DNA from: Arthrobacter sp. EpRS71
GTDB lineage: Bacteria > Actinomycetota > Actinomycetes > Actinomycetales > Micrococcaceae
Reading direction: 5' to 3'
Assembly (NCBI RefSeq): GCF_001512285.1
Contig: NZ_LNUV01000006.1
Location: 2,340,809-2,404,808, forward strand
Length of the DNA: 64,000 nt
This document shows positions 42,038-50,500 of this stretch, piece by piece. Numbering within the stretch: the first letter of the stretch is position 1; each line of letters begins with the position of its first letter. The translations under genes and the position numbers were made by a program. The notes under the pieces were generated by a model. That model saw only the letters and a list, made by a program, of their open reading frames with translations. It had not been told where the DNA came from and did no database searches.

Positions 42038-42537
42038 TGGCGAGACGCCCACGTGCGGGCATCACCGTCCTGTTGCTCTGCTCTGCGTTGCTCGCCGGAT
42101 GCACGGTGCCCGACGACAATTCGGAACCGCATCGCAGCACTGCCGCAGCCGAAGCTGACATCGCCAAAACCCCCGGCGTCACGGCGCGTATCGGCAGGGC
42201 ATACGACGGCCTAACCCCGTACTTATCCGTGAATGTGGAGCTCACCGAGGCCTTCACTGGTGATGAGGCTGCACTTCTGGACTCCGTCTTGGCGCAGGTG
42301 TGGTCCCAGGACGAGTATGCGCCGAAGAAATACGTCACGCTGGGGGTAAGCGGTGCGGGTCGCACCGCAGAGACAACCTCGGCGGCCCTGACCAGCCTTG
42401 GACTCAGCTCCATGAAGTACGCCGGCTCGGCGGTCAGCGTGATAGGGGCTGATCTTGTGGCCCGATACGGCGAGTGGCCTGGGTCGGTGCCGACGGTTGG
42501 GCAGGAACTGGTTCAGGGCACCCCGAGCGCCGGGTAG
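42037..42537 (+). CDS. Small lipoprotein, paralogue 2
   Basis: A 166-residue lipoprotein (LLAGCTVPDD, Cys22) paralogous to the gene at 40740-41258. The shared part covers most of the mature protein (AALLDSVLAQV, TSLGLSSMKYAGS, ARYGEWP). Start ATG overlaps the preceding stop, so it is coupled to the middle gene. Function unknown. Confidence 0.78.
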   Translation: MARRPRAGITVLLLCSALLAGCTVPDDNSEPHRSTAAAEADIAKTPGVTARIGRAYDGLTPYLSVNVELTEAFTGDEAALLDSVLAQVWSQDEYAPKKYVTLGVSGAGRTAETTSAALTSLGLSSMKYAGSAVSVIGADLVARYGEWPGSVPTVGQELVQGTPSAG

Positions 42538-42691
42538 GGCAGCATCGGTAATGAGGGCTCCTCCCGGACTGGGTGTAAAGCGTTGAGGGCAGTTTTGCGG
42601 GCGGGTATTACGGGAATCGTGAGCCCGGAGATTGGCCGTATGCCTTTCAGCCATGAACGGCGGCGTTATTACAGCACTTTCGGCGCACGGC

Positions 42692-43063
42692 CTAACGGCA
42701 CAAGGCCGGAACATCATCGATCGAGCGAATTTCGGAGCCGCCTCTGCCCCCGGGTTGATATTCGCACCACTCCTCGGCGGAGGCTTGTATGGCAACCCAA
42801 ACAATGGGGGCGGATGCTGCTACAACGAGGATGATGGCCAAGCCCGCCCATACCCACGTTTTACGGGCGGTGACGCTCCGACGCATCATCACGAATGCCA
42901 CTACGCCGGCCAAAAAGGTTGCCAGAACGGCGCTTACTTGCAGCGCCTGGTTCGACGTAGCCCCCGCCCCGGTGAGTACGGACATCATGGTGGCCCCAGC
43001 GATAAAAGCGGAAAGAATCGCGGGCAGAACTGCCAGTGAGCAGAAGATCGTAGCCAGGACCAC
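42692..43063 (-). CDS. Small membrane protein of unknown function
   Basis: A 123-residue protein with three hydrophobic segments (LATIFCSLAVLPAILSAFIA, QALQVSAVLATFLAGVVAFV, VWAGLAIILVVAASAPIVW) and a cysteine-containing tail. GTG 43063 is the first start codon, yet the frame stays open and looks coding for ~45 further codons upstream (GRWSGSVGQRTLGGILDTEF) without any ATG, GTG or TTG. The N-terminus may have been lost, so this may be a decayed gene. Confidence 0.5.
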   Translation of the reverse strand: MVLATIFCSLAVLPAILSAFIAGATMMSVLTGAGATSNQALQVSAVLATFLAGVVAFVMMRRSVTARKTWVWAGLAIILVVAASAPIVWVAIQASAEEWCEYQPGGRGGSEIRSIDDVPALCR

Positions 43064-43524
43064 GGCTAGATGTGGTCGATCAGGCCTTACCCTGGCAAAT
43101 TCGGTGTCCAGTATTCCCCCAAGTGTTCGTTGCCCGACGCTACCAGACCACCGCCCACGCGGTTCTGAATCAGGCAGCTCACTTCGTCCCGAAAGCGGTG
43201 GCTAACAAGCTCGGCACGCCCGCGGAACCGTTATGCCGCACACGTATGACACCAATCATTCCGGACCATCATGTGGCACATCGCTTCCACGACGATCCTC
43301 ATTAGCGGCAGGCGTTAGCTATGCGTTTATGGGACCTGCGTTGTCCACGGACTTTACGCACAGTTTGGCTTTAACGAATTGGCTGAGCTGCCGGCCTCCT
43401 CTGCGGCCTCTGACGTTTTGCTCGACAATGAGAGGTCTCGAATCCGAAGGGTGAGGAACGGCCGGGCCGCAGCAGTTCAGGCAATACTTGACTCTGACAC
43501 TGTGGAAGGCGGGAGAACTGAGAC
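43064..43524. other. 461-bp gap upstream of the MerR gene
   Basis: Holds the start-less upstream extension of the small membrane-protein frame and, at its right end, the MerR promoter. TTGACT at 43488-43493 is followed by a gapped dyad (CTGACACTGTGG), resembling promoters bound by MerR regulators. No other gene is seen. Confidence 0.5.
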
Positions 43525-44334
43525 ATGTTATCCATCGGAGCTTTCGCGCAGATCGGGCAGGTGACCCATCGGATGCTGCGGCATTGGGACACTGCAGGTC
43601 TGCTCGTGCCAGCCCATGTTGACGAGTTCAGTGGCTACCGATCCTATGATCCATCTCAACTAGAGCGCCTGCATCGAATTGTTGCACTGCGCCAGTTGGG
43701 CTTCGGCCTTGACGATATTTCGTCGATTCTTGACCAGGGCGTCGAGGCCGATCGCATCGCAGCTCTGTTGCGGATTCGCCGCGCAGAGGTTGAGCAGGAA
43801 CACCGGATCGCTGCTGGCCGCCTCGCAGACGTGCAACGCAGGCTCCATCTCATCGAGAAAGAGAACCACATGTCCCAGATCGAGATCATCGAGAAGCCCC
43901 TGCCCTCTATCCGCCTCGCAGCCCGCCGCATGGTCGTAGCAGACCAACCTGAGGTCGCGGGCGCAGTGGGTCCCGCCTTTGACGCTGTTTCCCGGATCAT
44001 CGGTGATGAGCGCGGAACCCTGGATACTCCAGTCGCACTGTACGAGACGGTTGAAGACGGCCTGCAAATCATCGCCGGCTACGCCTACACCGGCCCGCCC
44101 CGCGACGGCTTCGAAGTCATCGAGCTGCCAGCTGTCGAAACTGCCGCCTGCGGCGTCCATCTCGGTTCCATGGAGCACATTGCGGAAAGTTGGCAAGCAC
44201 TCCACTCAGAGATCTTCGCTCGAGGGCTCCTCCATTCAGGGCCGTGCCGGGAACTCTACGTCAGAGCAATTTCAGAGGACCAATCCGACTGGGTGACGGA
44301 GCTGCAGCAGCCCGTCACCCGTCCGAGTTTGTGA
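43525..44334 (+). CDS. MerR-family regulator with GyrI-like effector domain
   Basis: A 269-residue regulator. Residues 1-70 (MLSIGAFAQIGQVTHRMLRH, DEFSGYRSYDPSQLERLHRI) are the MerR winged helix, followed by a coiled-coil dimerisation helix to ~110. Residues ~120-269 resemble the GyrI/Bmr C-terminal ligand-binding domain (IEIIEKPLPSIRLAARRM, GFEVIELPAVETAACGVHLG). This architecture (BltR/BmrR-like) commonly senses hydrophobic or cationic drugs. No transporter adjoins it. A TTGACT-based promoter lies 30 bp upstream. Confidence 0.88.
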   Translation: MLSIGAFAQIGQVTHRMLRHWDTAGLLVPAHVDEFSGYRSYDPSQLERLHRIVALRQLGFGLDDISSILDQGVEADRIAALLRIRRAEVEQEHRIAAGRLADVQRRLHLIEKENHMSQIEIIEKPLPSIRLAARRMVVADQPEVAGAVGPAFDAVSRIIGDERGTLDTPVALYETVEDGLQIIAGYAYTGPPRDGFEVIELPAVETAACGVHLGSMEHIAESWQALHSEIFARGLLHSGPCRELYVRAISEDQSDWVTELQQPVTRPSL

Positions 44335-44557
44335 TGCCATCCGGAAATCCGAACTGGCAGCGCGTCGTCAGATAGACAGTGTTCCCGCGACATACCCGGC
44401 ACGCTCATTGGAGGAGTTTGCCGGGTATCGCTGTCTTCCCGGGGCATACCTTTACAAGTCGTTAAACTTTTTCTCCAGTTATGTAAGAAACACCGATTCC
44501 CGGGACACTAAGTGGTTGGAACATCACATCGCACTAGCCCGGGGGAACAGAACAAGG

Positions 44558-45064
44558 ATGTTGGCTACCAGAGAGCAGGAACTGATTGCTCTTCACGCTG
44601 AACACTTCAGCCGCATCTACCAGTACATCGCGTACCGGATCAACGACCGCGAACGGGCCGAGGAACTGGCCAATGACGTGTTCCGGATCGTGTGGGAAAA
44701 ACAACCGCCCGAGCCGCCCGGCATCGGATGGCTGATTGCTACAGCCAGGAATGTTCTGGGCAACGAGTACAAAGGCCGGAGCCGTCGCGATCAACTCATG
44801 CAGCGCCTGGCTGAAGAAGCCCGAATCCAAGCCGTCACCAGCAACGATGATGAACAGCAGGCCAGCGTTGCGGAGATTCTCTCCAAGCTCAAGGACCGTG
44901 ATCGGGAAATCCTGATGCTCACCTACTGGGACGACCTCACCACCGCGGAACTGGCCGAAAGCCTTGGATGCACAGCCTCCGCCGCCGGGGTCAGGCTCCA
45001 CCGGGCCCGTAAAGCCTTCGCGAAAGCCTCACCACAACACCTCATGACAGGACGGGAAGTCTAA
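44558..45064 (+). CDS. ECF-type RNA polymerase sigma factor
   Basis: A 168-residue extracytoplasmic-function sigma factor. Sigma-2 is seen as RERAEELANDVFRIVWEK and sigma-4 as LTTAELAESLGCTASAAGVRLHRARKAF. ATG 44558 (MLATREQELIALH) follows AACAAGG; upstream frames are rejected as too long for the family. It is 2 bp from the start of a single-pass membrane protein, the place where an anti-sigma factor usually lies. Confidence 0.9.
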   Translation: MLATREQELIALHAEHFSRIYQYIAYRINDRERAEELANDVFRIVWEKQPPEPPGIGWLIATARNVLGNEYKGRSRRDQLMQRLAEEARIQAVTSNDDEQQASVAEILSKLKDRDREILMLTYWDDLTTAELAESLGCTASAAGVRLHRARKAFAKASPQHLMTGREV

Positions 45065-45066
45065 CC

Positions 45067-45948
45067 ATGGACCGCATCGAACAACTCATGAAAAACGCCA
45101 AACCAAACGTCCCCGAGCCCGGCACCACCCCCGGTGTTCTGCCGGGCCAGTCCCACGTCTTCTCCGAAGATCCCAACATCATTTCCCTGGCTGAGCGCAA
45201 ATCCAAGCGGACCGGTTGGGCAGCAACAACGGGGGTCGTGCTTGCCGCCGCAGCAGTCGTCGGAGCAATCGTCGTCGCAGACAACCTGGTCCCCCAATCG
45301 GCACCGGCACCAGCCACCACCGATGCCCCCAGCATCACGGCCACACCCACCCCAACGCCGACCGCGTCACCAACGGTATCCCCTTCAGCGACGCCCAGCA
45401 CCACCCCCACTACCACCCCGACGGAAACCCCGGTATGGAGCGCTGAACCAACCCCGACAGCGGTCATCACCCCGCCCCCGCCGGCGGACACTGCACCAGC
45501 AGCCCCGCCAGCAACAGTTCCTGCCGGCCCCGCCGCAGGCGCATGCACCCCGGCGAATATCGACATCCGGCGGAACGACCAAGTCCGGGCCATCAAACCC
45601 ATCCCGGCCAATGAGCAGCAGTACTACACCGTCCTAGGATGCGCAGAAGGCTGGCTCGCATACGCCATCTCAGACGAGGGCATCAGGGCCATCGGCCTCG
45701 ACGGCGGCAACGCCTGGTACGGAGTCGCCACACTCCAAAGCAACGGACGATACCTCGATGACAACCAACAAATTTACTCCAGCATCTACAACTGGGAATT
45801 CCTCGCCTATGACGTCCAGAACGGCAAATACGCCACCGTGCAAGAGGGTATGGACGCCCAGTTTGCCACTTATGGCATTCCTGTCCGGCTCAGGCCGCAA
45901 CTTGTCGGCCCAGGACCAGCCGCTCCAACAGGAACCAGCACGCCGTGA
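45067..45948 (+). CDS. Single-pass membrane protein, possible anti-sigma factor
   Basis: A 293-residue protein starting 2 bp after the ECF sigma gene. Residues 1-50 are cytoplasmic, AATTGVVLAAAAVVGAIVVA is the membrane segment, then a ~75-residue Thr/Pro linker (TATPTPTPTASPTV type) reaches an outside domain (CTPANIDIRRNDQVRAIKPI to the end). There is no ZAS zinc motif (HxxxCxxC). Position suggests sigma control; the outside domain may sense the wall or a ligand. Function is inferred only from the gene pair. Confidence 0.75.
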   Translation: MDRIEQLMKNAKPNVPEPGTTPGVLPGQSHVFSEDPNIISLAERKSKRTGWAATTGVVLAAAAVVGAIVVADNLVPQSAPAPATTDAPSITATPTPTPTASPTVSPSATPSTTPTTTPTETPVWSAEPTPTAVITPPPPADTAPAAPPATVPAGPAAGACTPANIDIRRNDQVRAIKPIPANEQQYYTVLGCAEGWLAYAISDEGIRAIGLDGGNAWYGVATLQSNGRYLDDNQQIYSSIYNWEFLAYDVQNGKYATVQEGMDAQFATYGIPVRLRPQLVGPGPAAPTGTSTP

Positions 45949-45954
45949 AAAGCG

Positions 45955-45990
45955 CCTGCAGTAGCCGTATATCCTGCAGTAGCCGTATAT
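45955..45990. repeat. 18-bp direct tandem repeat
   Basis: CCTGCAGTAGCCGTATAT occurs twice without a gap, just after the membrane-protein stop codon. Confidence 0.9.
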
Positions 45991-46062
45991 GAGGTCGCCG
46001 TAGGGTTAGGTAGCATCGGATGACTGGAGGCTCGTTTGTTGCCAACATCGATGAGGACGAAC

Positions 46063-46635
46063 ATGGGCAAAGTAGCTTGGGGTTTCACGTGTTCACTCGA
46101 CGGCTTCATCGCGGGACCTGATCATGACATGAGCTGGTTGGCCGCTGCGGAGCCCCTGGCCGAGGGTGTCACTGAACGCTTGGCCGGGGAAGTCGAAGTG
46201 ATCATCGCCGGCAGAAACGGCTACGACGCCGCACAAGCCCAACGCAACGAGCGGGACGAAATGACGTCCGAGGCGTACGGCGGCGCATGGTCGGGAACCG
46301 AGATCATCCTTACCCACCGACCCCACGAGATAGCCCACGATCCTTCGATCATCGCGATGAACTGCGGAATAGTCGAGGCGATTGATCGCGCTCAGCAGAT
46401 CGCCGGTGACCGGAACATACAAATCATCAGCGCGGACATCGCCCGCCAAGCCCTCGAACACAACCTCATCGATGAGCTGCAGGTCTTCGTCGCACCAGTG
46501 TTCCTCGGTGATGGCACCCGGATCTTCGAGGTATCCGGCGGCTACCGGTACGACTGGGAACTCGCAGAAACCTACGAGGGCGCCGAACGCAGCTTCGGCC
46601 GCACGTATCGCCCGAGACGTCACCGCCCGGGCTAG
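46063..46635 (+). CDS. Dihydrofolate reductase/RibD-family protein
   Basis: A 190-residue protein of the RibD C-terminal (DHFR-like) fold: WGFTCSLDGFIAGPDHDMSW at the start and DELQVFVAPVFLGDGTRIFE near the end are typical. Probably an NADPH-binding reductase; the substrate is unknown. ATG 46063 (MGKVAW) has GAGGAC at good spacing, so it is preferred over ATG 46051. Confidence 0.87.
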   Translation: MGKVAWGFTCSLDGFIAGPDHDMSWLAAAEPLAEGVTERLAGEVEVIIAGRNGYDAAQAQRNERDEMTSEAYGGAWSGTEIILTHRPHEIAHDPSIIAMNCGIVEAIDRAQQIAGDRNIQIISADIARQALEHNLIDELQVFVAPVFLGDGTRIFEVSGGYRYDWELAETYEGAERSFGRTYRPRRHRPG

Positions 46636-46692
46636 CGTTAAGTCTCGCCAAACATCGCCCAGCCCGTTTGGGCGTCCAAAAAGTCTTAGGAA

Positions 46693-46977
46693 TCAGGGCC
46701 GCAACTCGCCGCCCCAGGATGCCAGCGCACCGATCGCCTCGCGCAAGGCGAACCCCCTGTCGGTCAGCGCGTAGGCCCGGGTGTTGTGCCGGAGGGGCAG
46801 GCGGATCAGTACACCGGCGGTCTCGAGCTCGCGGAGACGGGTCGCGAGCATGTTGGTAGGTACTCCGAGGTCGCGCTGCAGATCACCGTAGCGCTGTGGC
46901 CCGTCGAGCAACCGCTCAACGATGAGCAGGGCCCACCGCGATCCGACGATGTCGAGGGCCGCGGCGAGGTTGCTCAC
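46693..46977 (-). CDS. HxlR-type winged-helix regulator
   Basis: A 94-residue regulator: DIVGSRWALLIVERLLDGPQ, RYGDLQRDLGVPTNMLATRL and TRAYALTDRGFALREAI follow the HxlR pattern. GTG 46977 is chosen because GTGA overlaps the stop of the VOC gene, giving tight coupling; TTG 47007 is possible. It lacks the N-terminal redox cysteine typical of HypR/YodB-like members. It probably binds the palindrome upstream of the VOC gene. Confidence 0.82.
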   Translation of the reverse strand: MSNLAAALDIVGSRWALLIVERLLDGPQRYGDLQRDLGVPTNMLATRLRELETAGVLIRLPLRHNTRAYALTDRGFALREAIGALASWGGELRP

Positions 46978-47387
46978 GCGGTCGGATCGGCGTCCGGCTT
47001 CATCCAAAACGGTGAGTAGTGGTAGCCGTCGGGGTCGTCGAATTGGCGCTGGTACATGAAGGGGTAGTCGTCGGTATCACCGATCCGCCCGCCGGCTGCG
47101 CCCGCACGTTCGGTGAGTTCGTCGACCGCCTCGCGGCTGCCGAGGTCGAACGACACCGTGACTTTCGAGGGGGTGTCGGGTCCGCCGATCAGCTCCTCGG
47201 CGCCGCCGACGCTTGCGTACATCTCGCGGCTGCCGAGCATGACGTACTGCTCAGGCGCGATAGCGAAGCATGACACGTTGTGATCGGACATCTCGGTGTT
47301 GAGGGTCCAGCCGAGGGCGGTATAGAAGGAGGTGGAACGTTCGACGCTTTCAACAGGGCAGGTGATAAAGAGGCTCATGTGGCTCAT
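46974..47387 (-). CDS. VOC-family protein
   Basis: A ~137-residue glyoxalase-fold protein: LFITCPVESVERSTSFYTAL at the N-terminus, YVMLGSREMY in the middle and FDDPDGYHYSPFWM at the end are typical of the 'extradiol-like' VOC proteins. Start ATG 47387 directly abuts the palindrome; ATG 47378 is an alternative. Co-transcribed with and coupled to the HxlR regulator gene. Substrate unknown. Confidence 0.85.
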   Translation of the reverse strand: MSHMSLFITCPVESVERSTSFYTALGWTLNTEMSDHNVSCFAIAPEQYVMLGSREMYASVGGAEELIGGPDTPSKVTVSFDLGSREAVDELTERAGAAGGRIGDTDDYPFMYQRQFDDPDGYHYSPFWMKPDADPTA

Positions 47388-47404
47388 ACTTGCAAAATGC
47401 AAGT
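47388..47404. promoter_or_regulatory. HxlR-type operator
   Basis: ACTTGCAAAATGCAAGT is a perfect 7-bp inverted repeat with a 3-bp centre, directly before the VOC start codon. Confidence 0.8.
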
Positions 47405-47546
47405 AAGGCGTCAAGGGTTTGGCACTTTACTTTGGCAGCCCCATATTCCCGGGCGGCCATCCGAAGAGTAAGGTGGGCCACCCCACCATCAGGCGTTCGC
47501 GTGCAAGGTCCGTTTGTAGCCGGTGGAGCTCGAGCGAGGCGGCATC

Positions 47547-50500
47547 ATGGCATCATTCAGCTCTTCAGTGCCGGCGCATCTGGGCATTTTCGTCACGGAT
47601 CCGGACACGGGACGCCCGGTCCAGCGCCTGCCGCTCTATGCGGAAGTTGCGGTTCCGCGGATAATTCCACCACCGCCGATCAACGAACGGTATCGGGAGC
47701 CCCTGCGCGCAGCCATAATAAGCGTGGACTCCTCCGCCACCGGTCCCAGTCGCGACAGGGTGGAGAATGCGGCCCTACGGGCTCTGGCTTCCACCATAAG
47801 TAAGGAAAGCCGCGAGCGACTGATAACTCAAGGTCCGGTCGTGAAAGACCTGTTCCAAGAAGCTCTCAAGAGTGTGTTGGAGGCGGCGGGCCGTGAGCGC
47901 CTTTCAGAGATTCCCGTGGCTGACTTGGAACGCCTCATGGCGGACGCGGTACGGACATCGGCTTCTCGACGAGGTCTTGAAACTGAGTCTGAGGTTCCGG
48001 ACCAAGGCGCGTTGTGGGCGGAGCCGCTAGGTGTACTGGCCACCGACCACATGGGGTACGTGTCGTTCGATCTTCGGAGACTGGGAACTGACGTCCAGTT
48101 GATGCTCTCGGAGGCCATTGAAGCCCGCCAGCTGGGCAAAGGACCATCATCCAACTTAGCCATTTGGATCTATCCCAGCGGCCATTCGGGCAGGTTCGAT
48201 GCGCTGGATCAGGCCCGCTTTTCCTCCGACGCCATACTCGCCCGGCTGAAAGTATCGTGGCATACCCTGCCGCCCTCGCTGATCAACATGGGCCCGCGCG
48301 CACTCCAAAATCCCAGCCTCACAGACTGGAGGCTCTCACCCGCCTCGTTTGCAGCAACTCCCACCACGCTCCTCGGAGCAGACGGTTGCGAGGAGATGGT
48401 TCCCTCGAACCTGGCGCTGCAGGAATTCGTCCTCCGCCAAGTGGTGCGACTGGTGGAAGTACCCCCAAATTTCGGCGTTCCGCAGGAGTTTAAGGCCGCC
48501 TACGTAGACGACTACAAAGTCACTTGGTTCTCCCTCGGTCATTCCCTCGGCGAGATTCTCTACAGCTTGCCGCTGGCACCTGGGGAGAGCGTGAAGCTGG
48601 CCGTGATCGACTGGTCCTGGGACAGCCTCGCAAAGCGTGACGAGAAAACTAGAATGACCGAAGAGTTGCTGCATCAGACCCACCGAGACCGCACCATTTC
48701 CGAGACGGTCAAGGCCGGGCTCAAAGAACTTCAACACGGGAGCTCGTTTATGGCGGGCGCCGCTGGATCATCGGGTGCCACAGGAGGCGCCAATCTGGGG
48801 GTCGTGGGGCTGGGTGCCGCCGTGGGAAACACCTGGAGCTTGGGAGGATCCACGGCTACCAGCGACGGAAGCAGGGATCTAGCGGCGGAGAACGTCCAAC
48901 GGCTGAACGACAGCTTTTCGCAGGCCAGCTCATCTCAGCGTGAAATCAACTCAACAGTTGTCATCCAGGCCCGCCAGGAGGAAAAGGAAAGTATCCAGAC
49001 CCGCACCTTCTCGAACTATAACCACAGCCACACCTTGACGATCCTCTACTACGAGGTGCTGCGGCACTACCGGGTGACTGTTGAGTGGGTCCGCCGTCGC
49101 CCCTCCGTGCTGGTCCAGATGTCGCTAAGCCTCCCTCAGGTTCTGACGCCGAAAGCACTTCTCCTCAGAAGATTCCAACTCGAACCCTTCCTTCTCGATC
49201 AAAAGCTGTCGGCAGCTTTCGACGCTGTCGCTCGAGTGGTATTGGGTGAGGAAAAACTGAAGCGCGAAGTGGAGAAGTGGGGTGCGAACACCCAGACGAC
49301 CGACCCGGGTGCAAAGCTCTTCGTCAAGCTCATTGCCCAGTTCACCACCACCTCCGACGATACGTCGGAACCGGTCTTCGTGGTACTCCATCTACTCGAC
49401 GGACGGATTTTCGAGTTCCAATGCGATGGTGCTGGCGAGGAGGGAACCTCCCCCGAATTCGAGAAAACCCTACCTGTCGCTATCCCTTGGAAAGACATCA
49501 GAGGCATCGAAGTAAAACTTAAGGACATCAACTCGGGCGGTGACTGGCAAGAGTCGAACATCCTGGTGACGATGCTGACGGTCGAGAACGAGCGAATCAA
49601 TATACTCGCTGATTCCGGCACCCGGACTTTGGATGATGCCGGTGGGAGCACCGGGTTGCTCCCTTCGAAACAATCTCCTTCAGCGACCACAACCACTGTG
49701 GGACTCAAACCAAACCGTAATGACTTCGTTTCGGCCGAAGACGATGTGGCTTTGCAGAATCTAGTCGCCCACTTGGATACGAACCGTGGCTACTACAACA
49801 GCGTCCTTATGCTCGGAACGGATGCAAACACGATCGCCAAGGATTTCGAGAAGAAGCAATGGTCGCCAGGGCAGGTCATGTCCGACCACGTCGACCCCAC
49901 ACCCTTGGAAGTGTTCGGAAGCTACGTGGCCTATGGGCTGGCCAAGCAAACCTCCGCAGTGGACGACGCCACGGTGGTGGACATCGCCGCGGCACTGAAC
50001 GGCACCGACCCTACCCGACGCCAATGGGCCACCTCCGTTCTTGCAGCGTTGAGTGAGCAGGACCGGCAGACTGTACTTGAGCGGTTGCCGCTGGCCTCGG
50101 CGAAGTCCGAGCGGCTGATATCCATGCCAACCCGGGGAGTCTTCGCTGAAGGCAAGCTCGGCCACTGCAACGTCTCAGAAGAGATCGATAACACACGCTT
50201 CTGGAAGTGGGACGAGCACCCCATACCTATCGATGCGCCGGGCATCAACCCGGTCACGCCTATTCAACCTCAACCGGAGCAACCCGGCGTGGCGCCCACA
50301 CCATTCCCACCTGCAGTAGTGAACATCGTCAGTCCCAGCCCGGCTCCTGATCCCGGCGGACTCGCGGCGGCGCTATCTCTCCTGGGGACGCCGAACATCT
50401 TCCGTGACATGTCAGGGCGCCAAGAAGTAGCGGACCTGTTGAAGAAGCTTTCCGACAACACCATTGCGATCGCAGAGGCTGCCAATAAGGCCCGGGACAT

